A stretch of DNA of 41,541 nt from assembly GCA_900770225.1 (NCBI GenBank), contig CAAGJU010000277.1:1-41541 (forward strand), written 5' to 3'. The first letter of the stretch is position 1; each line of letters starts with the position of its first letter. The position numbers and the translations under genes are program-made. The stretch comes from Lachnospiraceae bacterium. GTDB lineage: Bacteria > Bacillota > Clostridia > Lachnospirales > Lachnospiraceae. This document shows, piece by piece, positions 30,530-38,228 of the stretch. Under the pieces are notes generated by a model. The model saw only the letters and a program-made list of their open reading frames with translations. It was not told the origin of the DNA and ran no database searches.

Positions 30530-31669
30530 ATGAATACAGACAAAATGAACGATAAAAAAGATCCGAGACAAAAGAAAAACAGATTTACACTCGCCGTTCT
30601 CACGGTAGTCTGTGTGGCGATGATCCTTCTGGGCCTCAGTGAGGCTTTTCCGATCAGAGCCGTGCGGAATGTGGCGGGCACGATCCTTTCACCCCTGCAG
30701 ACAGGTATCAGCAGAGCCGGCAGATGGATCGATTCCCAGCAGACAGATGCCAGAACGGCGGAAGAACTTTCTGCCGAGAACGATGCTCTGAAAAAGAAGG
30801 TCAGCTACCTCGAAGAGCAGAACACCCTTCTCTCAGAGAATTCCAATGAGCTGGATCAGCTGCGCAGCCTCTATCAGCTGGATAAGGATTATTCCGACTA
30901 CGACAAGGTAGCTGCTGATGTGATCTCGAAGGATCCGAGCCGCTGGTATGATGTGTTCACGATCAACAAGGGAACCAACGCAGGTATCGAGACGGGCATG
31001 AATGTGATCACGGACGGCGGCCTTGTCGGCCTTGTCACGGAGACCGGAAATACATGGGCAAAAGTGAGATCGATCATCGACGATGAGAGCCGGGTGAGTG
31101 CGAGTGTTCTCGATGAATCCGGAAACTGCATCATATCCGGCGACCTGTCCCTGATCAGCGAGGGAAAACTCCGCCTGTCACAGCTGAATGCGGATGTGAA
31201 TGTATCTGCCGGAGACCGTATCGTCACATCTTCGATCAGTGACCGGTATCTGCCGGGCATTCTGATCGGTTATGTGGATTCCATCGAAGAGGATACCAAT
31301 AATCTGACCAAGAACGGTTATATTATACCCGCTGTGAATTTTGAACAGATCACGGATGTGTTTGTCATTCTGACGAAAAAGGAAACCGGTGATACGTCAG
31401 GCACGAATGCAACGCCGGAAACCGCGGCGCAGGATGGAGAAACTGTAACCGGGACAAGCACAGGCAATACTGGCACAGCTTCTGATACGACGACAGACAA
31501 CGGCACAGACAATGCTGCAGATACCGGTACTGACAACAACGCAACGGATACGAAAAATACCGGCACCGGTAATGACACGAATGCAGCGCCGGATAACAGC
31601 ACGGGAACGGATGCCGGTACAGGTAATGGCACAGATACCGCGGCGAATAATCAGACAGCGGAGGGCTGA
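30530..31669 (+). CDS. mreC: Rod shape-determining protein MreC
   Basis: Bitopic membrane protein that activates PBP2-RodA. A basic cytoplasmic N-terminus (KKDPRQKKNR) precedes one transmembrane helix (about residues 19-38). A coiled coil follows (about 78-120, AENDALKKKVSYLEEQN), then the beta-domain with VISKDPSRWYDVFTINKGTNAGI, GGLVGLVTE and ISDRYLPGILIGYVDSI. The final 90 or so residues (from about 285) are a low-complexity tail of Thr, Asn, Asp, Gly and Ala, absent from typical MreC (about 280 residues) and probably disordered in the wall. The ATG at 30530 is family-consistent although AGG sits very close to it; the ATG at 30545 is an alternative. mreD begins three bases after the stop. 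Confidence 0.94.
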   Translation: MNTDKMNDKKDPRQKKNRFTLAVLTVVCVAMILLGLSEAFPIRAVRNVAGTILSPLQTGISRAGRWIDSQQTDARTAEELSAENDALKKKVSYLEEQNTLLSENSNELDQLRSLYQLDKDYSDYDKVAADVISKDPSRWYDVFTINKGTNAGIETGMNVITDGGLVGLVTETGNTWAKVRSIIDDESRVSASVLDESGNCIISGDLSLISEGKLRLSQLNADVNVSAGDRIVTSSISDRYLPGILIGYVDSIEEDTNNLTKNGYIIPAVNFEQITDVFVILTKKETGDTSGTNATPETAAQDGETVTGTSTGNTGTASDTTTDNGTDNAADTGTDNNATDTKNTGTGNDTNAAPDNSTGTDAGTGNGTDTAANNQTAEG

Positions 31670-31672
31670 GCT

Positions 31673-32197
31673 ATGAAGAGAAATATTCAGCTGATTCTTC
31701 TTGTGCTCATCACCTGGCTGCTGCAGACCGTATTCGGCGCTATTGTTCCGAATTCCTACGTGACACCGAACATGCTTCTGATTCTTTCCTGTTCCATGGG
31801 ATTTCTTCTCGGGACACGGACGGGCATGTGGACGGGCTTCCTTGCGGGTCTTTTCTACGACCTGATGTTCGGAAATATTTTTGGCCTGACGGCTCTCGTA
31901 TTCATGTATGCGGGATTTCTGAACGGAAAACTCTACCGTCTCTTTTTTGAAGATGACATCCGTGTGCCCATCCTTTCGGCAGGACTCTTTGATTTCATTT
32001 ACAATATTGTGTTATTTATATCGGAATACATCCCGGATCACAGCGTTCGCTTCGGACAGTGCCTGAAAACCATTATCCTGCCCGATGTGTTTGCCACGAT
32101 CCTGGCAGCGATCCCTCTCTACCTGATCTACCGATGGCTCTCGAGACGGATGCTTGCAGACCAACTGGAGGAAGAACAGTCACCTTGGCTCAGATAA
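31673..32197 (+). CDS. mreD: Rod shape-determining protein MreD
   Basis: Small polytopic membrane protein of the elongasome. Hydrophobic segments lie near residues 5-25, 33-50, 55-85, 103-120 and 130-155. Segments such as LLILSCSMGFLLGTRTGMWTGFLAGLFYDLMFG fit MreD of Clostridia. It is 174 residues. GGAGG within the end of mreC precedes the ATG at 31673, so expression is tied to mreC. The last 13 bases overlap the proposed TTG start of PBP2. The family is weakly conserved in sequence, and context makes the call secure. Confidence 0.92.
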   Translation: MKRNIQLILLVLITWLLQTVFGAIVPNSYVTPNMLLILSCSMGFLLGTRTGMWTGFLAGLFYDLMFGNIFGLTALVFMYAGFLNGKLYRLFFEDDIRVPILSAGLFDFIYNIVLFISEYIPDHSVRFGQCLKTIILPDVFATILAAIPLYLIYRWLSRRMLADQLEEEQSPWLR

Positions 32198-35139
32198 GAA
32201 AGCGCATCAAAGCATTTTTCAGTAAAAGAGTGATGATCCTTGCGATCATTGCAGCAGCCCTGGCTGCGGTCCTGCTGCTCCGGCTTTTTCAGCTGCAGAT
32301 CGTGGAAGGTCAGAACTATGCGGACAGCTTTACCGTTCTGACAACAGCGGAGCGGACGCTGAAGGCTTCCCGCGGAAGAATCTATGACTGCAACGGAAAG
32401 CTTCTTGCCTATAACCAGCTTGCTGAAAATATTACGATCGAGGACAACGGTACCTACGATACCACGCGGCAGAAGGCGCTGGAACTCAACGGTGAGATTT
32501 ACCGACTCACGCAGATGATACGGAAAAACGGCGACGCTCTGTCACACGATTTCCACATCGTTATCAACGACAGAGGTGAGTATGCCTTCGATACGACGAA
32601 TGATACGACGCTGGCCCGTTTCCGTGCCGATGTCTACGGCTATCAGACGGTTGATGAACTGAAGGATGATGAGGCCTCGGCGTCCGCGCAGGATATCATG
32701 GATGAGCTGATGAGTGCTGACCGCTTCGCCCTGGTCAATAAGGACGAGCCTTACACTTCAGCTGAAAAAAGTGCTGTTGGCCTTCCTGATGAGCTTTCGA
32801 TGCAGGATGCGCTGGACATTGTCATCGTCCGGTATCAGCTGAGCCTTGTCAGTTTCCAGCGATACATGGCTGTCACCGTAGCCACGAACGTATCTGAGAA
32901 GACAGTGGCTTCTGTGGAGGAAAATGCAGATACGCTCCAGGGCGTTTCCGTCTCGGAGGACTATATCCGCGTATATGATCAGAGCGAGGCAATGTCGCCG
33001 ATTCTCGGATACACCGGAAAACCTTCCGCGGAGGAACTGGAAGAGCTGCAGAAGCAGAACAGCAATTACAGCACAAATTCCGTCATAGGAAAAGCCGGCA
33101 TTGAACAGTCCATGGAGACATATCTCCAGGGAACGGACGGAACGGAGACTGTCACGATAGACAATCTCGGAAGAGTCATCTCCGAAAAAAAGGATTCGAT
33201 CGTGCAGCCTGTGCAGGGCAATGATATCTACCTGACGATCGACAGTGATCTGCAGGAGAAGTGCTACGATATTCTGGAACAGCGTATAGCCGGCATTCTC
33301 AGCCTGAATCTTATTGACGCGAAAACAGTTGACGTATCCCGGCTGGAGGATGAGGATCAGAAGTCCGTCACAAGCTATGACTGCTACAATGCCATCATTA
33401 AAAACAATATGGTGGACTTCAATGCCTTCGGTGATGATGACGCAACAGATAATGAGAAGGAGCTTTACAGCGCTTTTACGTCGAAGAGGGAGCAGGTGCT
33501 CGGCTGGATCAGCGATCAGCTGACCTCGGATTCGCCCACTGCCTACAAAGATCTCACGGATGAGCAGAAGGCTTATTTTGATTACATCATCAATGATCTG
33601 CTCACGGAGCAGTACGGTATCATCGTATCAGCCGATCTTGATCAGACCGACGCGACGTACACAGCTTACAATAAGGACGGATCCGTGAGCCCGGCTGATT
33701 ACCTCAGGTATGTGGTGAACAGCAACTGGGTTGACGTGACAAAAATGAGCGGCGTGGATGCATCCTATCTCACATCAGACGAGATATACAGTACAATCTG
33801 CGACTGGCTGCAGAAAGATCTGCCCTATGAGGATGCTTTTTCAAAGCTGCTGTATTACAGGATGCTTTTAAACGATGAAATTTCTCCGCAGAAGCTGATG
33901 CTTACGCTCTACGATCAGGGTGTGCTTGATACATCTGACGGTATTTACGCGGGACTGTCCAGTGGCAGCATGACGCCCTATGACGCCATGCGTGAAGCGA
34001 TAAGGACGCTGGAGATCACGCCGGCGATGCTGGCGCTGGATCCCTGCTCCGGTTCCATGGTCGTGACTGATCCTTCGACCGGTGAGGTGAAAGCGTGTGT
34101 GACATACCCCGGCTATGACAGTAATCGTCTGGCCAATGATATGGACACGGATTACTACAATAAAATCAATGCAGATCTGTCGACACCTTTCTATAACAAG
34201 GCAACACAGCAGCTGACGGCGCCGGGTTCTACCTTTAAGCCGTGTATGGCGACGGCCGGACTGGATTCCGGTGTCATTACGGAAGATACTTATATCAACT
34301 GTACCGGTGTGTTCAGTTCGGATCTCGTTTACCTCTCGGAATCCGATCAGGTTCACTGCTGGATCTATCCGTACGGACACGGACCGCTGAACGTCGTCGG
34401 CGCACTGCAGAATTCCTGCAATGTATTTTTCTGTAATATCGGTCTTCTGCTCGGTCTCGATACAAACAATAACTTCTCGTCGGAGCGCGCTCTCTCCATG
34501 GAGCAGAAATACGCGACGATGTACGGTCTGAACGAGACTTCGGGCGTGCAGCTTGATGAATCCGATCCGCATATCTCCGATATCAGCCCGTATCCGTCTG
34601 CAATCGGACAGGGCACGCATCAGTACACGACCACGCAGCTTGCAAGGTATGTATCGACGATTGCCAATGATGGAAACTGTTATTATCTGACACTGGTGGA
34701 TCATGTTTCGGATTATAACGGCAATCTGATCGCTCAGTACGGTAAGAATGAAGGATCTGTCGTTGATGTAGACCGTACGGTATTCGATCTGGTGCATCAG
34801 GGTATGCTTGACGCTGTTTCCAATGACACAGTATGGGCCGGATTTTCAGACGATGTCTACGTATACGGCAAGACCGGTACAGCGCAGGAATCTCTGGCAA
34901 GACCCGACCACGCTCTCTGTATCGGATTCACAGAAGTGCAGAATTCCGCATCCTCTGATGAGAAGAGCAAGGGCAATATTGCGTATGCTGTCCGTATCGC
35001 CGAGGGCTATTCCTCACGGAATGCCTCCCTCTGTGCCCGGGATATGCTGAGTTATTACTACGGTATCAAGAGCGAAGAGGATACGGTGACCGGCACGGCT
35101 AATACCGATTCGATGGTGGCGACGAATGTCACCGATTAA
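32185..35139 (+). CDS. Penicillin-binding protein 2, elongation transpeptidase (oversized)
   Basis: Class B PBP that crosslinks lateral-wall peptidoglycan with RodA. A short basic N-terminus leads to one transmembrane helix (ILAIIAAALAAVLLLRLFQLQI), then the pedestal domain with ASRGRIYDCNGKLLAYN and IGKAGIEQSMETYL. The transpeptidase domain has STFK (S682), SCN (S744) and KTGT (K896). Between LTIDSDLQ (near residue 350) and MVVTDPSTGEVKA (near 622) there is an insertion of about 245 acidic, helical residues inside the start of the transpeptidase domain. This raises the length to 984, against 600-700 in most bacteria. No ATG fits; the TTG at 32185 is ten bases after GGAGGAAG and gives a normal membrane N-terminus. 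It overlaps mreD by 13 bases. Large PBP2 forms may be usual in this family of Clostridia. Confidence 0.93.
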   Translation: MAQIRKRIKAFFSKRVMILAIIAAALAAVLLLRLFQLQIVEGQNYADSFTVLTTAERTLKASRGRIYDCNGKLLAYNQLAENITIEDNGTYDTTRQKALELNGEIYRLTQMIRKNGDALSHDFHIVINDRGEYAFDTTNDTTLARFRADVYGYQTVDELKDDEASASAQDIMDELMSADRFALVNKDEPYTSAEKSAVGLPDELSMQDALDIVIVRYQLSLVSFQRYMAVTVATNVSEKTVASVEENADTLQGVSVSEDYIRVYDQSEAMSPILGYTGKPSAEELEELQKQNSNYSTNSVIGKAGIEQSMETYLQGTDGTETVTIDNLGRVISEKKDSIVQPVQGNDIYLTIDSDLQEKCYDILEQRIAGILSLNLIDAKTVDVSRLEDEDQKSVTSYDCYNAIIKNNMVDFNAFGDDDATDNEKELYSAFTSKREQVLGWISDQLTSDSPTAYKDLTDEQKAYFDYIINDLLTEQYGIIVSADLDQTDATYTAYNKDGSVSPADYLRYVVNSNWVDVTKMSGVDASYLTSDEIYSTICDWLQKDLPYEDAFSKLLYYRMLLNDEISPQKLMLTLYDQGVLDTSDGIYAGLSSGSMTPYDAMREAIRTLEITPAMLALDPCSGSMVVTDPSTGEVKACVTYPGYDSNRLANDMDTDYYNKINADLSTPFYNKATQQLTAPGSTFKPCMATAGLDSGVITEDTYINCTGVFSSDLVYLSESDQVHCWIYPYGHGPLNVVGALQNSCNVFFCNIGLLLGLDTNNNFSSERALSMEQKYATMYGLNETSGVQLDESDPHISDISPYPSAIGQGTHQYTTTQLARYVSTIANDGNCYYLTLVDHVSDYNGNLIAQYGKNEGSVVDVDRTVFDLVHQGMLDAVSNDTVWAGFSDDVYVYGKTGTAQESLARPDHALCIGFTEVQNSASSDEKSKGNIAYAVRIAEGYSSRNASLCARDMLSYYYGIKSEEDTVTGTANTDSMVATNVTD

Positions 35140-35160
35140 ACGCGTAAAGAAGGGAATTTC

Positions 35161-36324
35161 ATGCTCAGATTATACAAGATCAGGGACTATAATTTTCTTC
35201 TGGTCGCCGTTGTCGCGGCAACCAGTATTCTCGGCCTGCTGCTCGTGAACTCCGCTGATTCATCACTGACATCAAGGCAGCTGGCGGGTATGATCATGGG
35301 AGCTGTGCTGATGGTTATCGTTTCGCTGATCGACTACAGCTGGCTGCTGCATTTTCGCACGGGAATCTACATCGTCAATTTCCTGCTGCTGCTGATGGTT
35401 CTGCTGTTCGGTATCACTTCCAAGGGTGCTGCCCGGTGGATCAGCATCGGCGGCGTTCAGTTTCAGCCGACAGAGCTCTGTAAGATTCTCATTATTATGT
35501 TTTTTTCATCCTGGTTTATGAAAAATGCAGACAGCATCAGCAGCTGGCGCACGATTTTCCGCGCCGCCATTCTGCTGCTCGTGCCGCTGATCATGATCTT
35601 CCGGCAGCCTGACCTGAAAAATACGATTACCGTTTCCGTCGTTTTTACCTGCATGTACTTCGCCGCAGGTCTGGATTACAAGAAAATAGGTATCATTCTG
35701 CTTGTCACGGTTCCTCTGTTCCTCGGCGTGATGTTTCTGATCACCCAGACGGATCTGAATATCATCAATGATTACCAGAAAAACAGGATTATGACCTTTC
35801 TGGAGCCGAACAATGACGAATATGACGAATCCGCCATGCAGCAGAACAACTCGATCATGGCCATCGGTTCGGGACAGCTCACGGGCAAGGGGCTCAATAA
35901 CAGCGATGTCTCGACGGCCAACAAGGGCAACTATATCGCTGAAATTCAGAACGATTTTATTTTTGCCGTGGCAGGAGAGGAGCTTGGTTTTCTTGGCTGC
36001 CTTCTCCTCATCGGACTGGAGCTGAGTATTGTCCTCCTGTGTTTTTATACGGGAAGGACCGCCAAGGATATGGGAGGCAGGCTGTTGTGTGACGGCATAG
36101 GGTCGCTCGTTGGTTTTCAGAGCTTTCTGAATATCAGTGTGGCTACTGGACTTTTCCCGAATACAGGTACGACCCTGCCTTTTATCAGCTACGGTCTTAC
36201 TTCGCTGGTCAGCTTTTACATCGGCATCGGACTTGTGCTGAACGTAGGCCTTCAGAAGAAAAAATATTATGGCGGAGGTGAATATGTCTACAGAGGTGAG
36301 ACATTCCGTGCGGAAAAAGCATAA
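35161..36324 (+). CDS. rodA: RodA, SEDS-family peptidoglycan glycosyltransferase
   Basis: Polytopic SEDS protein that polymerises glycan strands for elongation, working with PBP2. It has about ten hydrophobic segments. Family motifs include GAARWISIGGVQFQPTELCKI, RQPDLKNT (containing the catalytic-type Asp; commonly QPDLGT), NDFIFAVAGEELGFLGC and GLFPNTGTTLPFISYG near the C-terminus. At 387 residues the length is normal. The ATG at 35161 follows AAGGGAATTTC, 21 bases after the PBP2 stop. It is distinguished from FtsW/SpoVE by operon context. The C-terminal 41 bases overlap the carboxypeptidase gene. Confidence 0.95.
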   Translation: MLRLYKIRDYNFLLVAVVAATSILGLLLVNSADSSLTSRQLAGMIMGAVLMVIVSLIDYSWLLHFRTGIYIVNFLLLLMVLLFGITSKGAARWISIGGVQFQPTELCKILIIMFFSSWFMKNADSISSWRTIFRAAILLLVPLIMIFRQPDLKNTITVSVVFTCMYFAAGLDYKKIGIILLVTVPLFLGVMFLITQTDLNIINDYQKNRIMTFLEPNNDEYDESAMQQNNSIMAIGSGQLTGKGLNNSDVSTANKGNYIAEIQNDFIFAVAGEELGFLGCLLLIGLELSIVLLCFYTGRTAKDMGGRLLCDGIGSLVGFQSFLNISVATGLFPNTGTTLPFISYGLTSLVSFYIGIGLVLNVGLQKKKYYGGGEYVYRGETFRAEKA

Positions 36325-37324
36325 GCGCAGAACACGCAGGCGTCTTCTGGTTTTCTTCATTGTCATTGCACTCGCCGCAGTTGCCGTGTTCGGTATACGC
36401 AGCAGGATCATAAAGAACCGTACGCTCAGCATCACAGAACCGTTCAGCCTTGATGAAGCCCTCGGACAGAGTGATCTGTCTGTATTTTCGCTGCAGAGCC
36501 TGGAGGGAAAAGCCTCTGATCTTGTGGCGTCTGACAGTGAAGTGGGATCTGATCTCGTCACTCTGCAGTCGGATACGGAAAGGGCCCTGCTGTTCAATCT
36601 GGATGATAAATCGGCTGTATATGCGCATGGTATTTATGACAAGGTCTATCCCGCAAGCCTGACAAAGATCATGACAGCACTCGTCTGTCTGGACAGTGTG
36701 AGTATGGGCATGAATGTCACGATGCAGGAACAGGATTTTGAAATGGATGCGGATGCGCAGGAATCTCAGCTTGACGCCGGTGATTCCCTCACCATGGGAG
36801 ATCTGCTCAAACTGATGCTCGTATATTCGGCCAATGATGCGGCCCTGGCGATTGCGCGAACGGTATCCGGCAGTACGGACGCCTTTGTGCAGAAAATGAA
36901 CGATAAGGCCAGTGAACTTGGCATGACCGGTACGCACTTTGTCAATCCGACGGGTCTGCATGACGACGATCATTACACAACGCCGTATGATATCTACCTG
37001 ATGATGAACGCTGCCAACCAGTATCCGGAGTTTTCTGAATATGCTTCGGCAGCATCCATGCAGGTCAGCGTTACGGGAACGCAGGGGACCAGCTCCTTTA
37101 CGGAGGACTCCACGGATGAATACCTCACCGGTATTTACACCCTTCCGCAGAATGTGACGATCATTGCCAGTAAGACGGGTACAACGGATGAGGCCGGCTC
37201 ATGTCTGTCTCTGATCGTGCAGAATGAATATGGCGTCAATTACTGCGCTGTCGTTACCGGTGCTCTGGACAAGGATGGACTGTATGGAGACATGACACAG
37301 CTGCTGTCACTCATCAACAGCTAA
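36284..37324 (+). CDS. D-alanyl-D-alanine carboxypeptidase (peptidase S11)
   Basis: Penicillin-binding low-molecular-weight carboxypeptidase that trims the terminal D-Ala of stem peptides. A very basic N-terminus (VRKKHKRRTRRR) and one transmembrane helix (LLVFFIVIALAAVAVFGI) make it membrane anchored at the N-terminal end, unlike DacA, which uses a C-terminal amphipathic helix. The S11 motifs are present in order: PASLTKIMTAL (SxxK), VYSANDAALAIA (SxN) and IASKTGTTDEAG (KTG). The C-terminal DacA beta-domain is missing, so it stops after the catalytic domain at 346 residues. I chose the ATG at 36284, which has GGAGGTGA upstream; the gene then overlaps rodA by 41 bases. It ends the elongasome cluster. 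Confidence 0.93.
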   Translation: MSTEVRHSVRKKHKRRTRRRLLVFFIVIALAAVAVFGIRSRIIKNRTLSITEPFSLDEALGQSDLSVFSLQSLEGKASDLVASDSEVGSDLVTLQSDTERALLFNLDDKSAVYAHGIYDKVYPASLTKIMTALVCLDSVSMGMNVTMQEQDFEMDADAQESQLDAGDSLTMGDLLKLMLVYSANDAALAIARTVSGSTDAFVQKMNDKASELGMTGTHFVNPTGLHDDDHYTTPYDIYLMMNAANQYPEFSEYASAASMQVSVTGTQGTSSFTEDSTDEYLTGIYTLPQNVTIIASKTGTTDEAGSCLSLIVQNEYGVNYCAVVTGALDKDGLYGDMTQLLSLINS

Positions 37325-37346
37325 CTGTATTACCATAATATACAGA

Positions 37347-37477
37347 ATACAGATGCCTCCACCCGCAACACGCTCTCGCTCGTCCTCGATGCAGCGGTGG
37401 TAAGCTCGTCCATCGCTGCGCTCGGACTTGCTAACCACCGGCGTCTGCGGATGGTTGCGGGTTGGAGGCATCTGTAT
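37347..37477. repeat. Intergenic palindromic repeat, copy E
   Basis: The ends ATACAGATGCCTCCA and TGGAGGCATCTGTAT are perfect inverted repeats. Next come ACCCGCAAC / GTTGCGGGT, and inside GCGGTGGTAAGC faces GCTAACCACCGGCG. The whole folds on paper as one hairpin of about 131 nt. It begins 22 bases after the carboxypeptidase stop and may end that transcript. The rest of this 318-base gap holds only the next gene's promoter and A/T-rich leader. Confidence 0.9.
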
Positions 37478-37539
37478 ATCTGAATATCCTGATAAATCTA
37501 AAATAGTAACGACATGCTGTAAAAAATAGCGCCACACAC

Positions 37540-37568
37540 TTGTCATTCTTGTCGATATATCTTATAAT
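37540..37568 (+). promoter_or_regulatory. Sigma-A-type promoter for the P-loop gene
   Basis: TTGTCA (37540-37545), a 17-base spacer and TATAAT (37563-37568) form a near-consensus promoter 74 bases before the ATG. The leader contains AACAAATTTAAAT (37602-37614), a sequence also found at 39824-39836. Confidence 0.65.
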
Positions 37569-37642
37569 TGATTCAGAAATGCAGAAATTTTAGTTATTTT
37601 CAACAAATTTAAATAATAACATTACCTAAGGAGGAAGCTGCC

Positions 37643-38068
37643 ATGGTTCAACTGATCGTAGGACAGAAAGGCAAGGGCAAAACCAAATATATTCTGGACA
37701 AGGTCAATAATGCCGTCAGGGAAGCTAACGGAAGTATCGTATATCTGGATAAGAGCTCGAAGCATATGCTTGAGCTGAACAATAAGATTCGTCTGGTCGA
37801 CGGGTCGAGCTTTCCTCTGAAGAACAGCGATGAATTTGTCGGTTTTGTATGCGGCATTATTTCTCAGAATCGCGATATCGAGCAGATGTATCTGGATGGT
37901 TTTCTTAAACTGGCAAGACTGGAAGACCATCATGATCAGATCACTTCCTGCATCCAGCAGCTGGATCAGATCAGCAGCCTCTTTCACGTAGATTTCGTTA
38001 TCAGTATGTCGATGGAAAAATCCGAACTCGATCCCGAGCTTCAGGACAAGATTCTCCTGGCGTTATAA
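37643..38068 (+). CDS. Small P-loop protein of unknown function
   Basis: A 141-residue cytoplasmic protein I cannot assign to a named pathway. The N-terminus LIVGQKGKGKTKYILDKVNNA is a plausible Walker A (GxxGxGKT). IVYLDKSS could be a short strand leading to an acidic residue, and FVISMSMEKSELDPELQDKI closes the fold. No classical Walker B Asp-Glu pair, signal peptide or membrane segment is seen. Similar short ATPase-like proteins are, as I recall, common in Lachnospiraceae genomes, sometimes annotated as PilT-like. It is a single-gene unit with a near-consensus promoter, an excellent AAGGAGGAAG ribosome site and a strong terminator, which suggests steady, high expression. Confidence 0.8.
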   Translation: MVQLIVGQKGKGKTKYILDKVNNAVREANGSIVYLDKSSKHMLELNNKIRLVDGSSFPLKNSDEFVGFVCGIISQNRDIEQMYLDGFLKLARLEDHHDQITSCIQQLDQISSLFHVDFVISMSMEKSELDPELQDKILLAL

Positions 38069-38090
38069 AACGACTTGGTTTCGTAGTAAG

Positions 38091-38117
38091 AAGGCACCCC
38101 GCAAGGGGTGCCTTTTT
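38091..38117 (+). terminator. Intrinsic terminator
   Basis: AAGGCACCCC and GGGGTGCCTT pair perfectly around GCAA, and the T-tract runs from 38113 to 38117. It lies 22 bases after the P-loop gene and is the clearest rho-independent terminator in the window. The stem could also serve the convergent dehydrogenase, read from the other strand. Confidence 0.92.
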
Positions 38118-38228
38118 CATCGAACAGAGATACACAGAGGTTCTTCGTGCCCGACCGGTTTCTGGCGGCTGTTCAGTCAGTGGCAGACAAGCAATAGTTC
38201 AGACTGTGTGTGCACAATATTCCTGTAC

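Noticed and set aside
35506..36597. A 363-codon minus-strand frame over rodA and the carboxypeptidase
   Set aside because: It is antisense to two genes with clear family motifs and has an Arg/Ser-rich composition typical of shadows.
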